A stretch of 64,000 nt of DNA, taken from the NCBI GenBank assembly GCA_011033025.1, contig WFMF01000017.1:868001-932000 (forward strand). The letters are read 5' to 3'. The notes beneath the pieces were generated by a model, which saw only the letters and a program-made list of their open reading frames with translations, was not told where the DNA came from and did no database searches. Every line of letters starts with the position of its first letter. Position 1 is the stretch's first letter. The position numbers were made by a program, and so were the translations under genes. Of this stretch, positions 22,855-34,100 are shown piece by piece. Origin of the DNA: Beroe forskalii. Taxonomy: Eukaryota > Ctenophora > Nuda > Beroida > Beroidae.

Positions 22855-23890
22855 TTAGCACATAGACCCAATTTTCTTTATGGTTTCTGGAAGTCAATGA
22901 TGAAATGAACATTCCAGCAAAATTTAAGGAAAATCTGTTGGTGGGAACATCCTCAAATCGACTTTTTGTCATTTTTGAACCTTTTTCGTCGGTATTTCCT
23001 TGCGTTTGACCTTATATCTCGAAAGTTTGCTCATAGACCCTCAATTTTCTTTATGGTTTCTAAAAGATAATGATGAAATGAACACCCTTGCAAAATTTCA
23101 GGCAAATCTGTTGGTGGGAACATGCTCAAAATCGACTTTTTTTCATTTTTGAACCATTTTCGTCGGTATTTCCTTGCGTTTGACCTTATATCTCGAAAAT
23201 TAGCACATAGACCCCCAATTTTCTTTATGGTTTCTGAAAGATAATGATGAAATGAACATCCCTGCAAAATTTCAGGCAAATCTGTTGGTGGGAACATGCT
23301 CAAAATCGACTTTTTGTCATTTTTGAACCATATTTGTCGGTATTTCCTTACGTTTGACCTTATATCTCGAAAATTAGCACATAGACCCCCAATTTTCTTT
23401 ATGGTTTCTGAAAGATAATGATGAAATGAACATCCCTGAAAAATTTTAGGAAAATCTGTTGGTGGAAACATGACCAAAATCGACTTTTTGTCATTTTTGA
23501 ACCATTTTCGTCGGTATTTCCTTGCGTTTGACCTTATATCTCGAAAATTAGCTCATAGACCCCCAATTTTCTTTATGGTTTCTAAAAGATAATGATGAAA
23601 TGAACACCCCTGCAAAATTTCAGGCAAATCTGTTGGTGGGAACATGATCAAAATCGACTTTTTGTCATTTTTGAACCATTTTCGTCGGTATTTCCTTGCG
23701 TTTGACCTTATATCTCGAAAATTAGCACATAGACCCCCAATTTTCTTAATGGTTTCTGAAAGATAGTGATGAAATGAACATCCCTGCAAAATTTTAGGAA
23801 AATCTGTTGGTGGGAACATACTCAAAATCGACTTTTTGTCATTTTTGAACCATTTTCGTCGGCATTTCCTTGCGTTTGACCTTATGCAGA
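22855..23890 (+). repeat. 174-bp satellite, block 3 (forward, about 6 units)
   Basis: Units match block 2 most closely (GGTGGGAACATGCTCAAAAT, AGCACATAGACCCCCAATTT) but face the opposite way. The array ends abruptly within a unit at the TTTGACCTTAT step, near 23885. Confidence 0.95.
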
Positions 23891-24884
23891 AGTGCTGCAT
23901 CTGTAATCTGCCATTGTAAGGGGGAGGAAGGGAGTTGCTAATCATGGGAATGAGAAGCATGGATAGTCTATAAAATATGAAATAGTGAATAAGATATTTC
24001 TACTGTAAGTCATGGCGCTGAAAAGCATATTTTCCGCGCTCGCTTTGGTTCACTTTTAGTCGAAAGTCCTACTGAGAAAATGAGAAAATATTGACTTGTA
24101 TGGAAGGCGCCGGACAGCTTATGTCTTACCAATGCCACAAGCTTGTGCATCAAATCTTGTAAAACCCTGGGCGGCGCTAAAAACACGTCAACGCCGAAAA
24201 GTAACTCAACGCAGATTTGGCTGTGGTGTGTATGTCATGAATTCATGACAACAGTTAACATACTTTCGATATTTGTTCCTTGCCATTTATGGTACCATGT
24301 GTGCCATCAGACTATCAGAGATGATGCGAAAACACTGGGAGCTAGTAGGCTGCCGTGTGCACTATTTATTGTTGAACATCAACGCACATCTTTGTTAATT
24401 ATTGATATTGATTAATTTGGCTCGATGGGCTATGGCCGAGATCATCAATAGAATTACATGCAATTCTGTGTTCTTATCACTGGTTAAAAGTTCTCATCTG
24501 CTATTTTCTTGTATTTGAAAACGTTATATCTCTCGGTTTCTGGATAGTTTGAAATACTGCCATAAGGGCTTTTGCTTCGTTATTTTACTAAGGTACTGTG
24601 AATGAACACAGCGTGCCTGTGCTTCTTGTGTGGCATAAGAGGCATTACAACAACCCTCGGCATTTCAAAACCATGAAGCTTTTATCGGTGTGATATGAAA
24701 AACTTTTGAGCAAATGCTGTAGTAATGAGGTTATGAAATATTTAATTCCTTTGAGAATGAAGTTTTCAATCTGTTAATTGTCAATTTGATCTACCGAATT
24801 ACAATCAAAATCGACGTGGCTTTTGATGTAAAATCAATGAATACGCGGATTTTCTCTAAATCTCGTTTGAATAGCTCACCGCGC
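23891..24884. other. Unassigned stretch
   Basis: No supported gene. A frame at 24143-24415 has no domain or splice context. Confidence 0.5.
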
Positions 24885-25079
24885 ATTGTTTTGCGCCGCG
24901 CGCACGTACGCACAAAACCGGAGCCAGAAATAGGGGTGTCGTATCGACACCCCTGGTTAGGGGAATACGTGTTTTAGTTTAGCAAGGGTTCGGTTGCGCG
25001 CGTACTTCCTAAGGACCTAAGCCTGCACATGGCATAGGTGTGCATGTACGCGCCGCGCGAGCCACACAGGGATATACTT

Positions 25080-25179
25080 GCTAAACACGTATATCCCTGT
25101 GTAGCTCGCGCGGCCGCGGCGCGCTTCCCCAGTACAGGGAAGCGCGCGGCGCGTACACACACCTATGCGGGCTTAGGAA
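25080..25179 (+). mobile_element. 100-bp GC-rich element, GCTAAACACGTATATCCC to GGGCTTAGGAA
   Basis: The ends match the copy at 25411-25507. The interior hairpin is GCGCGCTTCCCC-AGTACA-GGGAAGCGCGC. CGTACACACACCTATGCGGG precedes the right end. Mobile behaviour is inferred from repeated identical ends in different surroundings; its target duplication is not certain. Confidence 0.55.
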
Positions 25180-25187
25180 GATGGCGA

Positions 25188-25270
25188 TTGCCCTAACCAG
25201 CGCCCTGGTTTCGCGCACGGAGTGCGGCAGTGCGCGGCGCGGCAAGCCGCTAAACCCCTGGTTAGGGGAA
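25188..25270. mobile_element. 83-bp mini TIR element with 8-bp TSD
   Basis: The ends TTGCCCTAACCAG and CTGGTTAGGGGAA are inverted. The 8-bp duplication GATGGCGA flanks it at 25180-25187 and 25271-25278. The interior CGCGCACGGAGTGC and GGCGCGGCAAGC match the copies at 7877 and 8152. Confidence 0.78.
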
Positions 25271-25410
25271 GATGGCGAGAGCGCAAAGTGACGCGTGGTC
25301 CAAATGTGGAACGTTGCGCCACGCCACAACTTTAAAATAATGGGTCTGACTTGTCAGGCGTTGCCCGACCCCCTCGGCCTCGCGCGCGCGCCCCGACTCG
25401 CTTCACGCTT

Positions 25411-25507
25411 GCTAAACACGTATATCCCTGTCTGCGTTGCGCGGCGCGCTTCCTCAGAACAGTAGGGTAGCGCGGCGCGCGTACGCACACCTATGCGGGC
25501 TTAGGAA
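25411..25507 (+). mobile_element. 97-bp GC-rich element, second GCTAAACACG copy
   Basis: It has the same left and right ends as 25080-25179. CGACTCGC occurs on both sides (25394-25401 and 25506-25513), which could be a target duplication if the true left end lies a few bases out. Confidence 0.5.
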
Positions 25508-25610
25508 CGACTCGCAGGGTCTGACGACGTCAGACAAGCTAGCTGGGTTGTCAGACGTTGTCTGACCCCTTCGCCTTCGGCGGACAACGTGTGACAAGAG
25601 CTGGAAGGGG

Positions 25611-26370
25611 TTTTGGTAGTTAATTACGTAATCAAAATATCCAATCTTCGACAAAATGTTTTAAATTTTAAATTTTACATTTTAGTCACAAATTCTCAGT
25701 ATTTCATTTTTAGGCAAAATTTTCAGAAAACCGACTCAAAAGCAACAGTTTTCAAGACTTCTAAAAATGTCCTAGATATTTTTATCAAAAATTTCCTAAA
25801 TGCTAAAGTTGAAACATAATCAAAATTCTGTTGTCAGACAAATATTCTGAATATCAATCTATTATCAATATCTCAAATTTTTTATCAAAAATATTCAAGT
25901 ATTTACACTTTCTATTTAATTGTCTACAGCTCATGTATGGTAATGGGGTAGGGTTTGGAGGGTAGCCATGATTACGCAATAATCCCCTCAAGGACAAGAG
26001 GGGGTTGGCCTTTGAATACAAGGGGGAGGGAGGGTGTGAACGAGCCCATACTTATAGCGATAGACTTAGAGTGACATAGTAAATCGATTTTTAAAGGATA
26101 TAAAGATTCACAATCCAAATCCAAACCAATAACATTTGTTCAACCGAAACAAATAAATTAAATTACAAATAAAAACATTTTATAAACACAATCATATTTT
26201 CAGCAAATTACAAACTTGTATAAGTAACTATAAGTATAACGTTGGACAGCAGTCTGGAACTGGAAGAACGCCAACTTAGTCGATATTCTTAAGATTCTAA
26301 ACTAAAAAAATTCTGGTGTCAGTTAAACTACTGTTTCAAATCATTTTCATTGACTTATAGGCATTCTTCA
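25611..26370. other. Unassigned AT-rich stretch
   Basis: No gene or repeat that I can support. Confidence 0.5.
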
Positions 26371-26400
26371 TACTAGCAGAACCCATGGCCTCCGGCCATC
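26371..26400 (-). mobile_element. Possible second Helitron-type 3' terminus
   Basis: On the minus strand the hairpin ATGGCC-GG-AGGCCAT is followed a few bases later by CTGCTAG and T, matching the hairpin-CTAG|T rule. Its sequence differs from the main Helitron family. No matching A|TC end was found. Confidence 0.35.
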
Positions 26401-26684
26401 GTTCACAATTTTTTGGCTTTAGCAATTCGTACAGTATAATGCAGTACTGTGGTTCTTATCAGTGATGAGGTCATATTTTAATCGGGTGTGCCTACTCCTC
26501 TATGTGATGTCTATATGTCAGGTGGTGTCAAACGTCACTGGTACTCTGGTATGAACATTCCCATCATCGGCAATCGGCATGCTTGATTGGGTACTGAGTG
26601 GTGTCAGAAAAATCTGTGGCTATATACCTTATTGTAACAAATTTAGTAAGCAACTAATCAATCCGCAGGAAAATAAGAAAGCAG

Positions 26685-27775
26685 CAAATTAAGAAACTTT
26701 TTTAAGGCTGAAAATTAATTAAGAAACTTTTTTGGATCTGCAATGATAAATGATAAATGACTTGATTAGTTGATTAAATTGATTGAGTACGATATCCATT
26801 ATGGTCAGTACACGGCCTCATTAGCCTGATCGCGGCCTCATTAGCAGTTTCTCCGTAACCGTGGTTCACAAACTATTAACTTAAATGATTATGTCTTTAA
26901 CATGGCCTATACAATGACATAAATATGATTTGATTGCTTTTATTTAATGCATTGAAATTTTTTAATTTCATATTTCCCAATTGAAAAATCAAGATTTTTT
27001 ATTTCCTCGATCCGCCTCGATCAAGGTCAATGGTGAACGAGCTCGAGCTCGGTTGTAGAATGTAAACAATTACCTCATTAACACACAGAATACCTGGGTA
27101 CATGCCAAAATTCAATTAAGCGTATCAATTAGAACGCGATCTAGGTGCCCGCTACCCATATATATGAGTAAAAAATTTAATATATGCCGGCTCGCACATA
27201 TTTTTTCGACCGAATTATATCAGTAAAATCGTAAAAATATGGGTAAAAAATATCAGAAAATAAATCTTACTGATATATATGAGTGAAAATATGGCCATGG
27301 AACATAGGGGTAAATTAAGAAACTTTTATAGCTCCATAGAATGAGAATATTTGTTATTGAAAATTTTTCCTTGGATGAGCAATTAAGCAATAATTGAAAT
27401 ACATGAGATTAATGAATGACGAGTTCTGAATATAATAAGATTTCAATGAAACTGCTTTATACCTGTGGCCGTTTTACTAAGACTAAGACTACTACCTATA
27501 AGCTTGTCAAATTATCAAATTACGTGCTCAACCCGGAAAAAGGATCTAAGATTAAGTCAACTGAGGTGTCTTTTGAGTCTTTTATGGCTTTCGAAATACG
27601 AATTTTTTAATATTAATGAAGAAATAATATTACATTAAACTAAGAGTCACGAAATTAAGGTACATAAAATTAATCCACATATAATTAAGGAAACATGAAA
27701 TTAAGAAGCAGTTTATTAAGAAACTTTTTTGCCCAGTTTCTTAATAAACTGCTTTCTTAATTTCATGTTATAAGG
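26685..27775. repeat. Dispersed TTAAGAAACTTTTTT motif and 34-bp hairpin
   Basis: TTAAGAAACTTTTTT or near copies occur at about 26690, 26720, 27312 and 27716. At 27692-27769, CATGAAATTAAGAAGCAGTT and its inverse form a nearly perfect 34-bp stem around TTTTTTGCCC. It may be the end of an unrecognised element. Confidence 0.5.
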
Positions 27776-28187
27776 TATAAGCCACCGGACAGACAGAAAT
27801 CATAAACCGGACAGACAGATATATATTTATTTATTTATTTATATATTTATATATGAGGAAGAATTATAAGTAGTAAGATATCTAGACATTGTCTGACTAT
27901 CAGTATCACGACGATGAGTGTCCTTTACCTTATCATTAACATTGTCAAGACATGCGTCCCAATCAAGACATTGAATTTGAGACTCTAATTCTAAATTGAG
28001 AATTGCGAGTCTCTATCAGTATCATTAAGTCTCTCTATTAAGACAATCTCTGAGACCCTGTGTGTCTCCAAGTCCATTTTATAGCCCTATCATGACAATG
28101 ACATTGTAACAAGATGAAGACATCTTGTCTCAAGTTCTATCAAAACAGGACGGAAATCAAAATGCGTTGTGTTTATCTGACATTGTC

Positions 28188-31100
28188 TTATCTGCAGTAA
28201 TGCTTGGATTCCTGCACAGTGCACTTCTGACACTGCATGTTCCTCCAATACTCCCCGGCCTCAGCAGTGCAGTGGCAATCCCTCACTGTCTCCTCCTGCA
28301 GCGTGTAATACCCGCGCTTACAGCACAGCACCTCGCAGCTGTCCCGCTGTCGCGGGTCGCTCGTCAGCACGCACTGCCGCCCCTTGGTGCCCGCCCAGTT
28401 GATGGCGGGCTCCGCCGCGCAGAAGTTAGGGCTCTTCTCGTAGTAGAGGAGCTCGTCACTGCGCGGCTCGCGCGGCTCCTTCCTCGCGCCTGACGCCACC
28501 AGGAGACCGTAGCCCGACTTCTTCTGGATGACACGCCGCGCACCGTAGAATTTGTACTGGAGGTAGTCCCCGACGACAGAGAAGGGAGGCATCTTGCGCA
28601 TGCAGGTCTTAGTGGCGCACGTTCCAGACATTCCGTGACACCGACAATCGAGTGTGACGGTGTCTTGCAGGGCCTGGGGAAGGGGGAGGCTGATGAGTGA
28701 TGAAGTAAATAACAAATATTCCTTGTCAGACGTCAGACGTGAAGAGGGTTAGATAACGTGTGACAAAATATTCCCTGAAGAATTATGATCTTCGAAAAGA
28801 TGGGGAATCGTCAGGGATATAATAATTGCATTCAAGTTTCAAGATAATATCAACTCGGCAATAAAGGCAGGAAGAAATCTGGTTACCTTGATCCCGACAT
28901 CGTTGTTGTGTTTCACGACTAGGTCCCTCGTGTCACTGCTCCTGCCGCGTCTTGTGGTGGGGGCGGCGTCCATCACGATGCTGGAGGCAACCTCCACGTT
29001 ATCGTCACACCCCGTCATGTGCCACGAACTTTCTGAGAACACATGCAATTGTATACATTTGTATACATTTGTATACATTTGTATACATTTGTATACATTT
29101 GTATACATTTTTATACATTTGTATACATTTGTGTGTGTGTTTGTGATTGAAATGATGTATGTAGAATAAAGCAAATTACAAATTGTTTGTATAAATTTGT
29201 ATGAATTCGTAAAGATTTGTATACATTTGTAAACATTTGTAAACATTTATATACATTTGTACACAATTTTATACATTTCTTTATATTTGTATACATTTGT
29301 AAACGTTTGTAAACATTTGTAAACATTTTTATACATTTGCAAACATTTGTATAAATTTGCATACATTTGTACATACATTTAAAATACATTTTAAACAAGA
29401 ATTGCGCTGGTTTGCTTTATCCCTCCTCAACTTGCCTTTTTGTAACGATTGGGAAAGGGTAAAATAAAGAACACAAAATAAAAGAACATAAATTTTAAGT
29501 GTGACTTAAATTTCAAAGAGTTTTTTAAGAGTAAGATTCATTTCTGAATGAAAAATCCAATAGTATAAAATGCAAATAAAAACAAGATGGTAATCTCAAT
29601 CCCCAGTAACTCACTGTTTGTGAAATGGAAGGAATCTGATGTGTTGGATGCATCTACGTTGAAGCTTTCTGCCACATTGTCGTTACAGAAGCACTCAGGG
29701 AACTGCCCTTCGCCACAGGCGTTTGTGAGCATGTAAGTGATACCAGCGGAGAGGATAGCATAAGAGAAGGCTGACTCCCGAAAACCTGGTTTTTGGGAGA
29801 AGAAAAGTTTATTTGACATCATTATCCATAAATCAATTCATAATGCCACTGTTAGATAATGGCGAGATATTGAGGGAATGTGAGATGTACATTGTACATG
29901 GCTTTGAAAGACATGGGAAAAAGTGCAAAACGATAAGATTTGTTCACCTCTCTCTAGCAGCTTTATGAAGGGGTTATTGTCGACTGAAGTGCAGTTCCAC
30001 CGGTTTTTACTGAACTGCGTCTGGCACTCCAGCTGAGCCTGAGAGATTCAACAAGTCAACCTTTGGTTTTACTGAAATTTAATCCAGTTTGTTGTTGTCA
30101 GTGCTCCACTCTGACACCAATCCACTTTGACAACAGTACACTCTGACTCAACTCCACTCTGACTTCAATTGACAATAATGCACTCCGATACCACTTCAGT
30201 CTTAAACTACTACACTGACACCAGTGCACTTTGACACCAGCGGCTTCTGGCACCAGTGAACTCTGACACCATTAAGCCATTGTACTCTGGCACTATAGAC
30301 TATAGTACATCCGACACTATAGTATACTCCGACACCAGCGCACCCTGACTCCAGAGCACTATGATATCGACGCGGTGGGGTTTACTCTGAAACTATAGTG
30401 TGCTCTGAAAGCAGCGCACTTTGACACCACACCACTTTGACACGAGTACACTCTGACATCAGTGCACTCTGACAGCAATGCACTCAGACAGCAGTGCACT
30501 CTGACAGCAGTGCACTCTGACACCAGTACACTCTGACAGCAGTGCACTCTGACAGCAGTACACTCTGACACCAGTTCACTCTGACACCAGTACACTCTGA
30601 CACCAGTACATTCTGACACCAGTGCACTCTGACAGCAGTACACTCTGACACCAGTTCACTCTGACACCAGTACACTCTGACCCCAGTACACTCTGACACC
30701 AGTGCACTCTGACACCAGTACACTCTGACACCAGTTCACCCTGACACCAGTACACTCTGACACCAGTACACTATGGCACCAGTACATTCTGACACCAGCA
30801 CACTCTGACACCAGTACACTCTGACACCAGTACACTCTGACATCAGTACACTCTGACATTGTCACCAGTACACTCTGACACCAGTACACTCTGACACCAG
30901 TGCACTCTGACATCAGTACACTCTGACATTGTCACCAGTACACTCTGACACCATTGCACTCTGACACCAGTACACTCTGACACCAGTACACTCTGACACC
31001 AGTACACTCTGACACCAGTACACTCTGACACCAGTAAACTCTGACACCGGTACCCTCTGACACCAGTACACTCTGACACCAGTGTACTCTGACACCAGTA

Positions 31101-34100
31101 CACTCTGACACCGGTACACTCTGACACCAGTACCCCCTGACACCAGTACATTCTGACACCAGTACATTCTGACACCAGTACATTCTGACACCAGACACTG
31201 ACTCCCAAGTACAAGTATTACCTGCAGAATGCCTTGCTGGACGTAGTGCATGAGGTTGGGGTAGCGTTTGCAGAGGTAAATGTGGTGATGTGGCAGACCA
31301 GGAAGGTTATTACACGAGAACTGGGAGCTGGAGAAGTTGGTGCTGCCAACCGCCCTGCGGAAATATAAGGGTTAGAAATATAGAGGAGAATGGGGGGAGT
31401 AGGGAGAAAAGAGAATGGGGAAACAGGGAGAAGAGAGGGAGGGGAAACAGGGAGAAGAGAGAACGGGGGAAACAGGGAGAAGAGAGAATGGGGGAAGCAA
31501 GAGAAGAGAGAATGGGGGAACAGGAGAAGAGAGAACGGGGGTAGCAAGCAGAAGAGAGAACGGGGATAGCAAGCAGAAGAGAGAACGGGGGTAGCAAGGA
31601 GATTGGAGAAGAGATAACGGGGGTTGCAAGGAGAATAGAGGGAGGGAAGAGGGTTACAGGGGTGCCAGGAAATAGTGAGGGCTTTTAAAGCCAGGGAAGG
31701 AAGAAGTTTTCAAGTGGAATTCAGAACATCTCCCTTCCCCTGGCTATTTATAGTTCAGATCACATTTCTGGAAACGAGCTAAGGTTTGAAATGCGGCAAG
31801 AGGTCACCCTGGCTCACACCCTTCTTATAATTCGATTTGAACCTGACATTTTAATTCGGAATCTCATAACTACGTTTCGTCATCAATTACTCTAACTACT
31901 TTTGATATAGAGTGGCAAATATTTGAATCAAAACTCCACCACTAGTTCTGGTGGCACTTCAAATGAATTAAATTCCGTTTCATTCCAGAGCACTTACAAG
32001 AATACAAGTAAACTGAGCAACGTATCAGAGCGAATAGGCTGATTTCTAGACAGAGGTGAAGGCTACGGTACCTTATAACAAAAAATGGTTTTTGAAAATT
32101 TTTATCAAACTTCCAGAAAATTATCAACTGTTTTTTCCACGATTGGACCAACAAGTTATGGCCTCTAGCCAACTGTATCAATATTCAATATGCAAGAAAA
32201 CTGAGATAGTACAATTGTGACACCGACTATGAAACACATGCTCATAATTTGAACACTTACTCAGGAAAACTTAATCGTGAAGAGCAGCAAAACAAACAGA
32301 AAACAAAGCATCAGAAATGTTTATATTTGTTGGAGAAGAGGAGAAAAGCAAAGAGTAGAAAGCATGGATGGCACGTTACAATTGAACTAACCCTCACCCC
32401 TACCTTACACCAACTCCATATTATCATCATTTTACAAATCAACACGTGTCTGTAACACCTGCAAACCTCTTCAAATCTTTTTAAGACCATGAGCCATGCC
32501 AAACCGTACCATTCCATGCATCTATTACAGTAAAACAATATCTGACTGTACTACCTCTCGGTTGTTACAAATCAATCGACTAGTTGCAAATCAAAGAACA
32601 AGTCATATTTCAAAGATGTGCCAGTGTTTTCGTTTGCGTCAAGTAACAAGCTGCGATTGTTCCCGAGACTGCAGGTAAGACGCAAATAACCTGGTATCTC
32701 TAGGTAACTTGGTATTACCTGGTGACCTGGTAGCGTGGTAACCTAATAGCATGGTAACCTGGTAACTCCTGCTGCCATGTTATCTCTTGGTAGCCTGGTA
32801 GCTATCAATATTGTGTAGGGTTTCCATCTAGATATTATCTAGATAAGATTATCTAGACAATTTGCAAAAAATCGTTATCTATTTATCTAGATAATTTGTA
32901 CTAGATATCTAGATAAATTTCATATCCCTTTTGCCATGAAATTTCAGCTAAAATCGCCATTTTTCCTGAATTTCTTCAATAATTGTAGGATTTCAAATTT
33001 TCTGATCTGTTCATTTTCATACCCGTTTCGGAGATCTTAGGTAGTAAGACAATTTATGGCTATGCATAGGACTTGGGTAACTCATTTCATGATTATATAT
33101 GGACATAGTTCAATGTTTAGGGCCTTCAGGTTCATGGGCAGGTTGTTTGGATTCAAGTACTTAGATCTGTTGTACTGATGATTTGACCTTTGTTAAACTG
33201 ATATGAATTGCTACAGAATTAGAGGGCGTTGTTCAAAGTATCTTATCACATCTTACAAATCGTCATTTGCCACTTTAACGAAAGTTGAATACCTACTCGT
33301 AACACTCGCTATTCTGCTTCCAATTTATGTCAAATTATTGACGCCCTTTGACGAAAAGTAGGCTGTAAATATGTACGAAAGTAGCCTCCAGCTATGGCAA
33401 AGTGATTGCTTATTTGAAAGTAACCTAACAAACGGTCAATATTAATGCATTCAGCTCAAGAGTCGAGGAACTGTCAACTTTGGTTTGTTATGATGATTTA
33501 ATACGAGGGAATTTGATTCCTTATTTTTTATTCAGTTATTCTCAATTTTATCAGCATTCCAGCAACCTGAGGCCATCATCATGAAATTTACTTTATTTCC
33601 ACATTTATTGACTGTTTTCCGATGAATAATGCAAGTATTAATAGCAACTAATTGGTAGATAATGTTGTTACTTTATGATGGGAGAATTTATGGGTGATAA
33701 CTGATTTCAACTCAATCAAAATGAAGCAATGAATGTCCTGAACTCTATTCAAAATCCTAATATCCTCATGAACTGTTGGTGGCCATTAATAATATCATCC
33801 ATTTCAATAACCGACAGCTGGTTATAGTATGATGTTCCACTGCAACAGTCGTGCATTTCTAACGTTGAAAATTGTGTCAAATTTGGATAATTATCGGAGT
33901 CGAAAATTATCTAGTTTATCTAGATAATCTAGATAATGGCGAAAAAATTATCTATTTATCTAGATAAAAGATTTCAAGTAGATAATGGAAACCCTAATAT
34001 TGTGGTATCCTGTAGCAATGTAGCATGGTTACCTGGCATCTCCTGGAAACCTAGTAGAATGGTTACATGGTATTTCCTGATAACCTGGAAGCCCTGATAT

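Larger units (their letters stand above)
24885..25610. repeat. Cluster of GC-rich palindromic mini-elements
   Basis: An island of high GC in AT-rich surroundings. It contains the hairpin GGGGTGTCG/CGACACCCC (24935-24955) joined to CCTGGTTAGGGG, two GCTAAACACGTATATCCC elements (25080-25179, 25411-25507), and an inverse fragment ending at 25079. It also holds a TTGCCCTAACCAGC element (25188-25270), a module CCAAATGTGGAACGTTGCGC shared inverted with 59304-59380, and short GTCTGAC palindromes (25520-25570). Elements abut or sit inside each other. Confidence 0.75.

Noticed and set aside
18080-23890. CRISPR-like array
   Set aside because: Units are 174 bp of continuous repeat without spacers, in an animal genome.
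20863-23960. Open frames of 70-216 codons such as 21488-22138 read as a repeat protein
   Set aside because: They are translations of the 174-bp satellite. Other units of the same satellite are closed by indels, and no start or splice context recurs.
28839-29398. Frames of repeated YKCIQMYTNV-type residues
   Set aside because: Translation of the 10-bp GTATACATTT minisatellite running out of a Wnt exon.
30359-31251. Cysteine-rich frames (CTGVRVYWCQ repeats) that look like a secreted peptide
   Set aside because: They arise in all three frames of the 16-bp minisatellite inside Wnt intron 2.
31290-31650. Arg/Glu/Gly-rich frame as a coiled-coil exon
   Set aside because: Purine-rich minisatellite in Wnt intron 1; the true exon there is 31222-31354 on the minus strand.
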